Below, one piece after another: positions 1 to 7,668 of a stretch of 23,456 bases of DNA (positions within the stretch are counted from its first letter, which is position 1; each line of letters opens with the position of its first letter). The stretch comes from an uncultured Bacteroidota bacterium. GTDB lineage: Bacteria; Bacteroidota; Bacteroidia; 2-12-FULL-35-15. The notes beneath the pieces were generated by a model. That model did no database searches. It saw nothing but the letters and a program-made list of their open reading frames with translations, and was not told the origin of the DNA. The position numbers and the translations under genes were made by a program. The stretch spans positions 1 to 23,456 of the forward strand of contig CAILDT010000860.1 in assembly GCA_903833025.1 (NCBI GenBank). Direction: 5' to 3'.

Positions 1-543
1 CAAGAAGAAGGCCAAGCGCCTCAAGCTGGACACTCTCATACTGGGAGACAAACGTGAGTGCCCTGTGCCCTGTGCCCTGTGCCCTGTGCCCTGTGCCCTG
101 TGCTACCCTGTAAGGACCTAGCTAGGGTGAAACCGTAAGGGTGAAACCGCCGCTACCCCCTTTTACAATTATACTCCCTCACACTTTTCACTCATCTTCA
201 TCATTCATCACTCACATCTTTGTTGATACGATTGTTGCTCACGCAGCCGATGCGTGTTTTCTTTCAGAACCCCCCGCCCGCCGTCGGTCTACATTAATAC
301 TCCCCAACCAACCTATATTTTTGTAAGAGTTATACTGCTTATAAGACCTTAGTTTTTTCAAGGAGCGATTCTTTGTAGCCCACCTCCCACCTACCACCTA
401 CAATACGAGACAGCAGACTCGGGCGGTCGGGTTGTAGGACCGGGGACCGGGGACGTGAACCGTATGTAAAGGGGGTGGTAGCGGAGCCCGGGGCAGTTAT
501 TAGATGGGGGTGAGCAGGCACCAAGTTAAAGAATGGCGCAATA
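1..543. other. Compositionally foreign, gene-poor left end; possible eukaryotic fragment
   Basis: No bacterial gene is visible here, and the stretch is GC-richer than everything after about 540. Bases 1-53 can be read as a lysine/arginine-rich peptide (it includes KKAKRLKLDT) using almost only G- or C-ending codons, unlike the rest of the window. That reading runs into GTGAGT at 54-59, a good eukaryotic 5' splice site. Pyrimidine-rich DNA ending in CAG occurs near 246 and again near 266, as possible acceptors. Direct repeats of AGGGTGAAACCG lie at 124-135 and 138-149. This is what I see; a eukaryotic origin and an artificial join near 510-545 are inference. Short ORFs here have no recognisable protein features. 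Confidence 0.5.
61..102. repeat. Six perfect copies of a 7-bp tandem repeat
   Basis: The unit CCCTGTG is repeated six times without a mismatch, followed by an imperfect trace (CTACCCTGTAAGG). It begins right after the possible splice donor, so it may be an intronic microsatellite of the foreign fragment. Confidence 0.95.
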
Positions 544-1437
544 GTGATGCGCGAAGAAAAAGGGAATAAAAAAGATGTAAAAATTACGCTTGATAAACTG
601 TGGGAGAATTATTTTGCGAGTGAAAGTTTCCCTGATATACGTAAAAAGTTTTTTGATAAAAGATTGTTTCCTTATGTGGAACCATTAATGAAACTTAGAG
701 TATTTTTTAATGGCGATGTGGATGCTACTTTCAAAAAGTTGGAGAATGGTATCGACTTTATTGCATCTATATTTGCATCTTTCGGTGGTAAACTGCTAAA
801 GAGAGAAGCATTAATAAAGAAGTTTCAGGAACGATTGAAAAATGAAATAACGTGTACCAAGCTCGCCGACTTTCTTATTAGTTCGTTTGTAGATGTAACT
901 CAATTTGGCTCTACAGGCAAGGCAGGGATGGCAGCAGGAACATTTTTGCAACTCAAGCAATTTAATATGGTTACGCAATACAGGTACGATTATATGGCGT
1001 TTGGAAAAGTAAAAACTCAATTGTTACGCAACTATCAAATAACATTTGATGGATTAAAAGAAGGGTCGAGAGAGTTTATTGGTTTTATTCCTGCTGATAT
1101 GGAAAAAGCAAAAGAGAAATTTAAAATGGTTTTGCTTCTCGAAATGTTTGATTTAGCAACTTATGAAATTACAGGCGGACAATCGCCACAATTGCTTGTG
1201 AGAATAAACGACCCAAGAAAACTTGCCGAATTGTGCAAAGAAAAATACACTAATAATGTAGTTGCAGATATCGAGAAACGCCATACGTTATCAAGCGCAA
1301 CGATGACTTACTTTTTCGAAACAGTAATGACGGATAAAGAAAGATGGAATTATATCGAAGATTATTTTCTTGGCAAACGTGTTGCTACTATCGAACCTAA
1401 GGCAACAGAGGAAGAGGAAAACGAAGAAGTGAAATAG
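544..1437 (+). CDS. Probable C-terminal part of a large helicase-like protein (5'-truncated)
   Basis: A 297-residue ORF starting GTG-ATG; no convincing ribosome site supports either codon, and the frame stays open upstream to 514. No helicase core motif (Walker A, DExx) is present. The end of the protein (about 200-280) carries ITGGQSPQLLVRINDP and, later, KERWNYIEDYFLGK. I recall this kind of ending from large Bacteroidota DEAD/DEAH helicases, where it closes a long protein, but this is memory of a pattern and not a search. The tail after 282 is acidic (EEEENEEVK). It converges on the next gene with six bases between the stops. The likely reading is the tail of a longer gene whose front was lost at the compositional break near 540. 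It could instead be a short hypothetical protein in its own right. Confidence 0.5.
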   Translation: MMREEKGNKKDVKITLDKLWENYFASESFPDIRKKFFDKRLFPYVEPLMKLRVFFNGDVDATFKKLENGIDFIASIFASFGGKLLKREALIKKFQERLKNEITCTKLADFLISSFVDVTQFGSTGKAGMAAGTFLQLKQFNMVTQYRYDYMAFGKVKTQLLRNYQITFDGLKEGSREFIGFIPADMEKAKEKFKMVLLLEMFDLATYEITGGQSPQLLVRINDPRKLAELCKEKYTNNVVADIEKRHTLSSATMTYFFETVMTDKERWNYIEDYFLGKRVATIEPKATEEEENEEVK

Positions 1438-1443
1438 GATTGT

Positions 1444-1896
1444 TCATTTAAAATATTCTTCAATCACTATCTTTTTCTGCTTCACCATTACTTCAAAAGC
1501 ATTTGGTTTTCTCATCAGTTCACTCAAATTATTTGGCAACACTTGCCAGCGAAGCCCATATTTATCAATACACCAACCGCATTGCGATTCTTTGCCTTCT
1601 TTGGTAAAATAGTTCCAATAGTTATCTATTTCATTTTGGTTTTCGCAATTAATCATTAGCGATATTGCATCGTTTAAAGGGTGATGTTCTTTGGCGGTAT
1701 TCATCAAAGTATATTTTTGTCCAAAGATATGCACTTCACACATTTCGGTATTTCCACTAGGTGTTTCGCCAAGAGGTATGATTTGCCCTGCTTGAAAACC
1801 GTTGCCAAAAATGTTTTTGTAATATTCAGTAACTTTTGAAACATTGCCTGCGTCTGCACTAAACCAAAGGCAGGGAACTATTTTATTTTGATTCAT
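1444..1896 (-). CDS. VOC-superfamily protein, PhnB/3-demethylubiquinone methyltransferase-like
   Basis: A 150-residue protein of the glyoxalase/bleomycin-resistance fold group. The N-terminus has the typical start IVPCLWFSADAGNVSKVTEY followed by YYKNIFGN. The middle contains NDAISLMINCENQNEIDNYW, and the end has CGWCIDKYGLRWQVLPNN, where the family usually reads D.(F/Y)G..WQ..P. This combination is characteristic of PhnB-like proteins annotated as 3-demethylubiquinone-9 3-methyltransferase. That name is misleading: family members are small VOC dimers whose substrates are mostly unknown. Full length for the family. A Bacteroidota -7 box lies 20 bases upstream, so it is probably monocistronic. 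Its substrate cannot be deduced from the sequence. Confidence 0.88.
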   Translation of the reverse strand: MNQNKIVPCLWFSADAGNVSKVTEYYKNIFGNGFQAGQIIPLGETPSGNTEMCEVHIFGQKYTLMNTAKEHHPLNDAISLMINCENQNEIDNYWNYFTKEGKESQCGWCIDKYGLRWQVLPNNLSELMRKPNAFEVMVKQKKIVIEEYFK

Positions 1897-1915
1897 CTAC
1901 TTAAATTTTATAGTA

Positions 1916-1923
1916 CAAATATA
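1916..1923 (-). promoter_or_regulatory. -7 promoter box of the VOC gene
   Basis: On the minus strand this reads TATATTTG, a perfect match to the Bacteroidota -7 consensus TAnnTTTG, 19 bases before the ATG at 1896. No clear -33 TTTG at the usual distance was found. Confidence 0.5.
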
Positions 1924-2066
1924 CTTCATTTCCAAAACTATGGTATTTAAAATAATAATACCTATTTCTCATTATATATAGTATCAATTTAAGATAAAAC
2001 AAAAAATGCAAAACGAAGAAAAAATTACGTTATCAGCCTTTAAGTAGAACGTACTTTTGCATCATC

Positions 2067-2092
2067 AAAAAAAGGGGAACACTTCCTTTTTT
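2067..2092. terminator. A/T-flanked hairpin, possible bidirectional terminator
   Basis: A run of seven A, then GGGGAA, a short loop, TTCC and six T. The core GGAA/TTCC stem is extended by G-U and A-U pairs, so either RNA strand would end in a U run after a hairpin. It lies in the 656-base gap between trpS and the VOC gene. It may stop transcription coming from trpS on the minus strand. Confidence 0.4.
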
Positions 2093-2139
2093 ACGCTCTT
2101 TGAATTTGAAATTTACGATTTATCTCCATTATGTTAAAG

Positions 2140-2391
2140 GATTGGATATTTAAACATAGAGATTGAATAGTTAAACTTAAAGATTGGATATTTAAGCTTA
2201 GAGATTGAATAGTTAAGCTTAGAGATTGAATAGTTAAACTTAAAGATTGGATATTTAAGCTTAGAGATTGAATTGTTAAGCTTAGAGATTGGATAGTTAA
2301 GCTTAGAGATTGGATATTTAAGCTTAGAGATTGAATAGTTAAGCTTAGAGATTGAATCTTTAAACTTAAAGATGTCATCATTAAACTTAGA
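2140..2391. repeat. 21-bp tandem array A, 12 contiguous units
   Basis: Twelve units of exactly 21 bp without any insertion or deletion, starting at 2140, 2161, 2182, 2203, 2224, 2245, 2266, 2287, 2308, 2329, 2350 and 2371. The core of most units is GATTGRATAKTTAARCTTA, and seven units contain the HindIII palindrome AAGCTT. The last unit is the most diverged, and decayed traces occur on both sides. Variants alternate (GGATATTTAAG, GAATAGTTAAG) as if blocks of two or three units had been copied. Because 21 is divisible by three, long open frames run through it on the minus strand with heptad peptides such as SLSLTIQ; I do not regard these as genes. The remainder of the 1897-2552 gap holds only the two hairpins and the promoter listed separately. 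Confidence 0.97.
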
Positions 2392-2521
2392 GGAGTTTTG
2401 GAGGATTTTAAAACATATAATTAATATTATCAACACTTTACAAATTGAAAAAAAACAAAGAATGGTTACAAATCAGAAACGGAAAGAAAAACATCTGATA
2501 ACATAACATTTACAATATTTT

Positions 2522-2542
2522 AAAAAAAGGAGCTTAATCTCC
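2522..2542 (-). terminator. Probable intrinsic terminator of trpS
   Basis: On the minus strand a GGAG/CTCC stem with a six-base loop is followed directly by seven T, about 10 bases after the trpS stop. The stem is short, so it would be a weak terminator. Confidence 0.45.
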
Positions 2543-2552
2543 AATCCTAAAG

Positions 2553-3527
2553 CTAAACTTTAAACCCAAGTTTTTCTCTTACTCGTGTCAACGTTGCTTT
2601 AGCAATTACTCTTGCTTTTTCTGCCCCTATTTTTAGTTTGGCATCCAACTCATTTTTGTTACTCATATAATAAGCATACTTTTCACGAGGAGTTTTAAAT
2701 TTCTCAATCATCAATTCATACAAAGCAGTTTTGGCGTGCCCGTATCCATAGCCACCGTTAATGTAGTTGGCTCGCATATCAGTAATTTGTTGTTCGGCAG
2801 CAAGTAATTTATACAACGCAAACACATTGCAGGTATCAGGGTTTTTAGGAGCTTCCAGAGGTGTTGCGTCAGTAACTATGCTCATTATTACTTTTTTTAA
2901 TTCCTTGTCAGGCAGAAAAATATTGATGAAGTTGTTCATTGATTTGCTCATCTTTCTGCCATCAATACCCGGAACCAGCATAGTTACTTCATCCACTTTT
3001 CCTTCAGGCACAATAAATACATCGCCATAGTGGTTATTAAATTTCTCTGCAATATCACGTGTCATTTCTAAATGTTGCATCTGGTCTTTACCCACTGGCA
3101 CGTAATGCGCATCGTATAAAATAATATCAGCCGCCATCAGCACAGGATAGGTAAACAAACCAGCATTTACATCTGCCAATCTTTCTGCTTTATCTTTAAA
3201 CGAATGTGCATTGGCAAGCATCGGGAAAGGAGTAAAACAGTTTAAATACCAAGTAAGTTCGCATACTTCAGGAACATCGCTTTGGCGATAAAAAATGTTT
3301 TTCTCAATATCGAAATCAAAAGCTAACCACGCCGCAGCCACAGCATAAGTGCTTTCTTTATTAAATGTAGCATCTTTAATAGTAGTGAGTGCGTGCAAAT
3401 CAGCAATAAAAAAAAGAGAATCATTGCCCGGTTGTTTCGACAGTTCAATAGCCGGAATGATGGCTCCTAATATATTTCCTAAATGAGGAATGTTAGTACT
3501 TTGTACTCCTGTTAATATTCTTGACAT
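2553..3527 (-). CDS. trpS: Tryptophanyl-tRNA synthetase
   Basis: Class I synthetase that activates tryptophan with ATP and charges tRNA-Trp in the cytosol. From the chosen start the protein has 324 residues, close to the usual 330. It begins MSRILTGVQSTNIPHLGN, where PHLGN is the HIGH-type ATP-binding signature of TrpRS. It contains LMAADIILYDAHYVPVGKDQ (substrate-binding region) and the KMSKS loop at residues 192-196. An in-frame ATG 33 bases upstream (3560) would add 11 residues, but a -7 promoter box covers that codon, so transcription should begin after it; I prefer 3527. It stands alone on the minus strand with array A downstream. Confidence 0.97.
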   Translation of the reverse strand: MSRILTGVQSTNIPHLGNILGAIIPAIELSKQPGNDSLFFIADLHALTTIKDATFNKESTYAVAAAWLAFDFDIEKNIFYRQSDVPEVCELTWYLNCFTPFPMLANAHSFKDKAERLADVNAGLFTYPVLMAADIILYDAHYVPVGKDQMQHLEMTRDIAEKFNNHYGDVFIVPEGKVDEVTMLVPGIDGRKMSKSMNNFINIFLPDKELKKVIMSIVTDATPLEAPKNPDTCNVFALYKLLAAEQQITDMRANYINGGYGYGHAKTALYELMIEKFKTPREKYAYYMSNKNELDAKLKIGAEKARVIAKATLTRVREKLGFKV

Positions 3528-3557
3528 AATGATTAAACTTCCTGATGATTTTCGCTT

Positions 3558-3565
3558 CAAAGATA
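3558..3565 (-). promoter_or_regulatory. -7 promoter box of trpS, deciding the start codon
   Basis: The minus strand reads TATCTTTG, a perfect TAnnTTTG match, 30 bases before the ATG at 3527. It overlaps the alternative upstream ATG at 3560, which argues against that start. No clear -33 element was seen. Confidence 0.55.
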
Positions 3566-3606
3566 TATAAATTTAAAAGTAATAAGTTCTTAAAAAAAGA
3601 AAAAAC

Positions 3607-3638
3607 TTGTTTCATATCAATAAAATTAAGTAATTTAG
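3607..3638 (+). promoter_or_regulatory. Candidate promoter of the T9SS surface protein unit
   Basis: TTG at 3607-3609 and TAATTTAG at 3631-3638, separated by 21 bases, resemble the Bacteroidota TTTG / TAnnTTTG pair. They lie 28 bases before the ATG at 3667. The match is imperfect in the last bases and the spacing is slightly long. Confidence 0.35.
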
Positions 3639-3666
3639 CATTCCTTTTCGGCGAAAAATAGTTCAA

Positions 3667-6399
3667 ATGAAAAAAACGCTTCTTGCAATTGTACTTCTTG
3701 TTATTGGTTTTACCAATAGTTACGCTACACACAACCGTGCAGGAGAAATTACTTATAAACATATTTCAGGTTTAACGTATGGTATCACTGTTACTACTTA
3801 TACCAATACTTTGAATACACAAGCCGATAGATGCGAAGTAGTAGTTTATTTCGATTGTCTGCGTACAGATAGTGCCGTTGCTCCCCGAATAAATGGACCT
3901 CATTCGCAATGCCCTGCAACGGCTGATGGACAAATGATTCCTGCGTTTCCAAATACAAAATATAATGTATATTATATTACACATACGTTCTCTGGTCCTG
4001 GTGATTTTTGTATCACAATGGACGACCCAAATAGAAATGCCAACACTGATAATATTCCTAACTCTGTTCAAACTTCTTTCTCCTTGTATACCGAATTAGT
4101 TATTAATCCCTTTTTAGGATATAACGATTCTCCTGTATTATATAGTTATCCATTAGATAATGCTTGCGTAGGTCAATGTTTTTATCACAATACAATAGCT
4201 GTTGACCCCAATGGGGATAGCTTATATTTCAAAATAGATACGTGCCGTGCTAATGGTCTTGTAATTCCTGGTTGGTTTATGCCGCCTAATATGAATCAAG
4301 GTAGTATTAATCATTCAACAGGAGATTTGGCGTGGTGCTCCCCACCTTCTATTGGTCAATATAGTATCGCTATCCGTATTCAAGAATGGAGGCGATTACA
4401 GGGTAGTCCCAACCGTTTTTATATTGGCTCTGTGCTGCGCGATATGCAAATAATTGTTGGTTCGTGTACTAATAACCCTCCGCAAATAGGTAAGATAGAT
4501 GATACTTGTGTAGTTGCAGGAAGTAATTTACATTTTGTTGTTTCGGCTACTGATGCAGAAAATAATGGGCTTATTACGTTGGAAGCTAATGGTGGTCCTT
4601 TTCACGTTAATCCTATTGCTACATTTGTTTCTAATCCTTCTTTTAACCCTGTTGTAGGTTCTTTCAACTGGACTCCCAATTGCTCCGAAGTAGCATTACT
4701 TCCTTATTTAGTTACCTTTACTGCTACCGACAGCGACCCTACACCTTTGGTTGATTATAAAACAATGAAAATAACAGTGGTTGCTCCTGCACCAACTAAT
4801 GTAACTGCCACACCAAGCGGTGCAAGTATTATAGTTGCTTGGGCTGTCGCTGCTTGCCACGCCACTACAGGAAACAATCAGTTGCTTGGTTATAAAGTAT
4901 ATCGTAAAAATAGTTGCGACACATTTATTCATAGTATCTGCGAAACAGGGTTGCCCGCCTCCGCTGGTTACACACTAATAGCAACCACTCCACCTAGTGT
5001 TTTAACTTATACTGACAATAACAACGGACAAGGTTTAGTAAACGGTATAGACTACTCTTATATTATAGTAGCATTTTATACCGATGGCTCACAAAGTTAT
5101 GCTTCTGCAAATGTATGTGCTATGTTGCTGCGCGATGTGCCGGTTATTACAAATGTTTCGGTTACTGCTACAGGATTAAATACAGGAGCAAACTTAGGAA
5201 GCATCTGGACACATTGGATAAAACCATTGGCAACACCACCCAACCTCGATACTATAGTAAGCCCACCTCCTTACCAATATAAATTAATGCGAGCGCAGGG
5301 AATGTCGGGAGGATTAAATTTTACGCAGGTTTCTTTAAATACAGATTATATTTATAATGCCTATTATCAACTGCCCGATACTGGTTATGTAGATACAGGC
5401 AGAGATACACAGGATTCTTCTTATACATATAGAGTAGATTTTTATGCAAACGGAATTTTAAAAGGTTCTACCAATACTGCTTCTTCTGTGTTTTTATCTT
5501 CTGCTCCTGCGGGTAATCAAGTGCAATTATCTTGGCAGGCAAATGTGCCTTGGGCTAATTATAAGTATATGGTGTATAAGGAAACAGCACCAAACTCCAA
5601 TGTTTTTAACTTTATTGATAGCACCACTACTCGTTCATATATAGATACTGGCTTGGCAAACGGACATACCTTTTGCTACAGAGTAGTTACCATTGGCGAA
5701 TATTCCGACCCAATAATTCCTCGTCCGTTATATAATACATCACAAATAAAATGTGAAGTGCCAAAAGATATGACACCTCCTTGTCAACCACCTTTTGCAG
5801 TAACTAACGAATGCGATACCTATCAAGATGTACTCAACTGGACGAATCCAAACACAACCAATTGTTGCCACGATGCGGTAGGTTATAAAATTTATTTCTC
5901 CCCTACCACCGATGGCGATTTGCACGTTGTATATAGTATTGCTGATGTAAACGTAACTACTTATTCTTATGTCGATTCAATAACGTATGGCGTACCATCT
6001 ATTGCAGGTTGTTATGCTGTAACTGCTTTAGACACTGCAGGTAATGAAAGTCCGATTGTTACAAAAATGTGTGTTGACAATTGCCCTATTTATGAATTAC
6101 CCAATGTATTTACACCAAACGGCGATAATATAAACGACTGGGTTACTCCATTACCTGGCTATAGATATATAAAAGATATAGATATTAAAATATACGACCG
6201 CTGGGGATTACTGATGTTTGAAACTACAGATAAAAATATTTTATGGGATGGAAGAAACAAAGACACAAAAGGCATTTGTCCTGATGGCACGTATTATTAC
6301 ATCTGTACCGTTAACGAAATCCACGTGGAAGGAATACAACCACGCACGTTGAAAGGATTTATTCAATTGTTTAAAGAAAAAACAAATCCGCCTCGTTAA
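3667..6399 (+). CDS. Secreted surface protein with type B T9SS C-terminal (gliding-motility-associated) sorting domain
   Basis: A 910-residue exported protein. Residues 1-20 are a Sec signal peptide (MKKTLLAIVLLVIGFTNSYA). The N-terminal part, starting THNRAGEITYKHISGLTYG, is a region often seen at the front of Bacteroidota proteins of this type. The middle, about 280-800, reads as several beta-sandwich/fibronectin-III-like modules (for example GYKVYRKN, YKYMVYKE and VGYKIYFS followed by DTAGNESP). From about residue 810 comes the CHU_C/type B sorting domain: LPNVFTPNGDNINDW, then IKIYDRWGLLMFETT, WDGRN and PDGTYYYI. This domain directs transport through the outer membrane by the type IX system and surface attachment or release. 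No catalytic domain is visible, so the role is probably adhesive or structural. Cysteines are frequent, consistent with an exported protein. It is only three bases from ribE, with which it probably shares a transcript. Confidence 0.9.
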   Translation: MKKTLLAIVLLVIGFTNSYATHNRAGEITYKHISGLTYGITVTTYTNTLNTQADRCEVVVYFDCLRTDSAVAPRINGPHSQCPATADGQMIPAFPNTKYNVYYITHTFSGPGDFCITMDDPNRNANTDNIPNSVQTSFSLYTELVINPFLGYNDSPVLYSYPLDNACVGQCFYHNTIAVDPNGDSLYFKIDTCRANGLVIPGWFMPPNMNQGSINHSTGDLAWCSPPSIGQYSIAIRIQEWRRLQGSPNRFYIGSVLRDMQIIVGSCTNNPPQIGKIDDTCVVAGSNLHFVVSATDAENNGLITLEANGGPFHVNPIATFVSNPSFNPVVGSFNWTPNCSEVALLPYLVTFTATDSDPTPLVDYKTMKITVVAPAPTNVTATPSGASIIVAWAVAACHATTGNNQLLGYKVYRKNSCDTFIHSICETGLPASAGYTLIATTPPSVLTYTDNNNGQGLVNGIDYSYIIVAFYTDGSQSYASANVCAMLLRDVPVITNVSVTATGLNTGANLGSIWTHWIKPLATPPNLDTIVSPPPYQYKLMRAQGMSGGLNFTQVSLNTDYIYNAYYQLPDTGYVDTGRDTQDSSYTYRVDFYANGILKGSTNTASSVFLSSAPAGNQVQLSWQANVPWANYKYMVYKETAPNSNVFNFIDSTTTRSYIDTGLANGHTFCYRVVTIGEYSDPIIPRPLYNTSQIKCEVPKDMTPPCQPPFAVTNECDTYQDVLNWTNPNTTNCCHDAVGYKIYFSPTTDGDLHVVYSIADVNVTTYSYVDSITYGVPSIAGCYAVTALDTAGNESPIVTKMCVDNCPIYELPNVFTPNGDNINDWVTPLPGYRYIKDIDIKIYDRWGLLMFETTDKNILWDGRNKDTKGICPDGTYYYICTVNEIHVEGIQPRTLKGFIQLFKEKTNPPR

Positions 6400-6402
6400 A
6401 GT

Positions 6403-6990
6403 ATGTTCTCTGGTATTATAGAGCAATTAGGTGAAGTTACCGAACTTCGCAAAGAACAAAACAATCTTCACCTTACCATTAAATCAAACTTTACTTCCGA
6501 ATTAAAAATAGATCAAAGTATTGCGCATAATGGCGTATGCCTTACGGTAGTTAATATTAATGAGGATAAATACACTGTTACTGCAATTGATGAAACACTC
6601 CAAAAAACAAATCTTGGTTTATTGAAATTAGGAAATGAAATAAATTTGGAGCGTTGTGTTAAAGTAGGCGATAGGTTAGATGGACATATTGTTCAAGGGC
6701 ACGTTGACCAAAGTGCACTATGCACAAATGCAGAAGAAACCAACGGCAGCTGGATGTTTACTTTTGAGTACGATGCTTCGCTAAATAACATAACAGTGGA
6801 GAAAGGAAGTGTAACTGTTAATGGAATAAGTTTAACAGTTGTTAATTCAAAACACAATTCATTTTCAGTTTGTATTATCCCTTATACATTCGAACATACC
6901 AATTTCAAACACATTCAGAAAGATTCAATAGTAAATATCGAATTTGATATTGTAGGGAAATACATTAGTAAATTATTGAACAAACAATAA
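6403..6990 (+). CDS. ribE: Riboflavin synthase, alpha subunit
   Basis: Catalyses dismutation of two 6,7-dimethyl-8-ribityllumazine molecules to riboflavin and a pyrimidinedione, the last step of riboflavin synthesis. The 195-residue protein is at the short end of the family's usual 195-215. It consists of two tandem lumazine-binding domains. The first starts with the invariant MFSGIIEQLGEV and contains NGVCLTVV. The second begins at about residue 95 after GDRLDGHIVQGHVDQ and contains the matching VNGISLTVV. The ATG is three bases after the stop of the T9SS protein gene and the next gene follows nine bases downstream, so it is probably co-transcribed with both. That is odd company for a vitamin gene, and no FMN riboswitch is seen upstream. 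Confidence 0.97.
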   Translation: MFSGIIEQLGEVTELRKEQNNLHLTIKSNFTSELKIDQSIAHNGVCLTVVNINEDKYTVTAIDETLQKTNLGLLKLGNEINLERCVKVGDRLDGHIVQGHVDQSALCTNAEETNGSWMFTFEYDASLNNITVEKGSVTVNGISLTVVNSKHNSFSVCIIPYTFEHTNFKHIQKDSIVNIEFDIVGKYISKLLNKQ

Positions 6991-6999
6991 CCAAGCTAA

Positions 7000-7566
7000 A
7001 TGTTTAAACTACTATTCAAACTTGGTGGCTGGAAAGTAACCCACAATATTTCCGATGAAATAAAACATTGTGTGGTGGTAGTGGCACCACACACAAGCAA
7101 TTGGGATTTTGTATATGGTATGGGTGCCGTAAGATATATGAATCTTCATCCTCGATTTGCAATTAAAAAAGAATGGCTTAAATTCCCTTTCAAAAGACTA
7201 ATGATTAAGTGTGGCGCATTAGCTATTGATAGAGATGTAAAAAATAATAATGGCGAACATAAAGGTGCTGTGGATGCAATGGCTGAACTATTTAAGCACT
7301 ACGAAATATTAAGATTAGTTATTACTCCAGAAGGTACTCGAAGCAAAAGAGAGAAGTGGAAAACTGGATTTTATTATGTTGCCCTTAAAGCAAATGTGCC
7401 TATCGGGTTAGGGTTTATGGATTATAAAAAAAGGGAGTGCGGCATTGCAAAAATAATTTATCCTACCAGAGATTTTAAAAAAGATATGAAACAGATAATG
7501 GATTTTTATAAAGATATGAAAGGTAAAAACCCACAAAATTTTTCTGTTGATTTGGAGTTGTGTTAA
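7000..7566 (+). CDS. Lysophospholipid acyltransferase family protein (PlsC-like)
   Basis: A 188-residue membrane-associated acyltransferase of the 1-acyl-glycerol-3-phosphate acyltransferase fold. The catalytic HX4D motif is HTSNWD at residues 31-36. The substrate-binding block follows as ITPEGTRSKREKW, with PEGTR as the usual glycerol-phosphate motif. The HTSNWD form of the motif is common in small Bacteroidota members with unproven acceptors, so the substrate may be lysophosphatidate or another lipid such as an ornithine or glycine lipid. There is no long hydrophobic N-terminal segment. It is the last gene of the three-gene unit starting at 3667 (nine-base gap to ribE). No strong terminator follows. 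Confidence 0.88.
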   Translation: MFKLLFKLGGWKVTHNISDEIKHCVVVVAPHTSNWDFVYGMGAVRYMNLHPRFAIKKEWLKFPFKRLMIKCGALAIDRDVKNNNGEHKGAVDAMAELFKHYEILRLVITPEGTRSKREKWKTGFYYVALKANVPIGLGFMDYKKRECGIAKIIYPTRDFKKDMKQIMDFYKDMKGKNPQNFSVDLELC

Positions 7567-7606
7567 GTAGTGAATATTTTAGTTTTTCTATTAAAATATT
7601 ATTGTT

Positions 7607-7614
7607 TACTTTAG
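7607..7614 (+). promoter_or_regulatory. Possible -7 box for the TPR/PD40 gene
   Basis: TACTTTAG differs from TAnnTTTG at one position and lies 54 bases before the ATG at 7669. No good -33 partner was found, so this is tentative. Confidence 0.3.
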
Positions 7615-7668
7615 CAGAATAATTTTTTGAATCAATTACCAAAGAAATAAACATTAATCTTATTTAAG

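Noticed and set aside
141..524. Short ORFs in the GC-rich left end
   Set aside because: Low-complexity composition, no start signals, and the segment is probably foreign non-coding or intronic DNA.
2010..2060. A 13-codon ORF and a plus-strand TACTTTTG box in the gap downstream of trpS
   Set aside because: The box is followed within 15 bases by a hairpin and no gene, and the peptide is too short to judge.
2091..2436. Two overlapping minus-strand ORFs with heptad peptides (SLSLTIQ; SISKLNY)
   Set aside because: They exist only because the 21-bp period keeps any open frame open. Two frames are open at once, composition is that of the repeat, and no start signal is visible.
6400..6403. FMN riboswitch before ribE, or TPP riboswitch before thiL
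   Set aside because: The ribE gap is three bases, and the stretch upstream of thiL is too short and lacks conserved riboswitch motifs.
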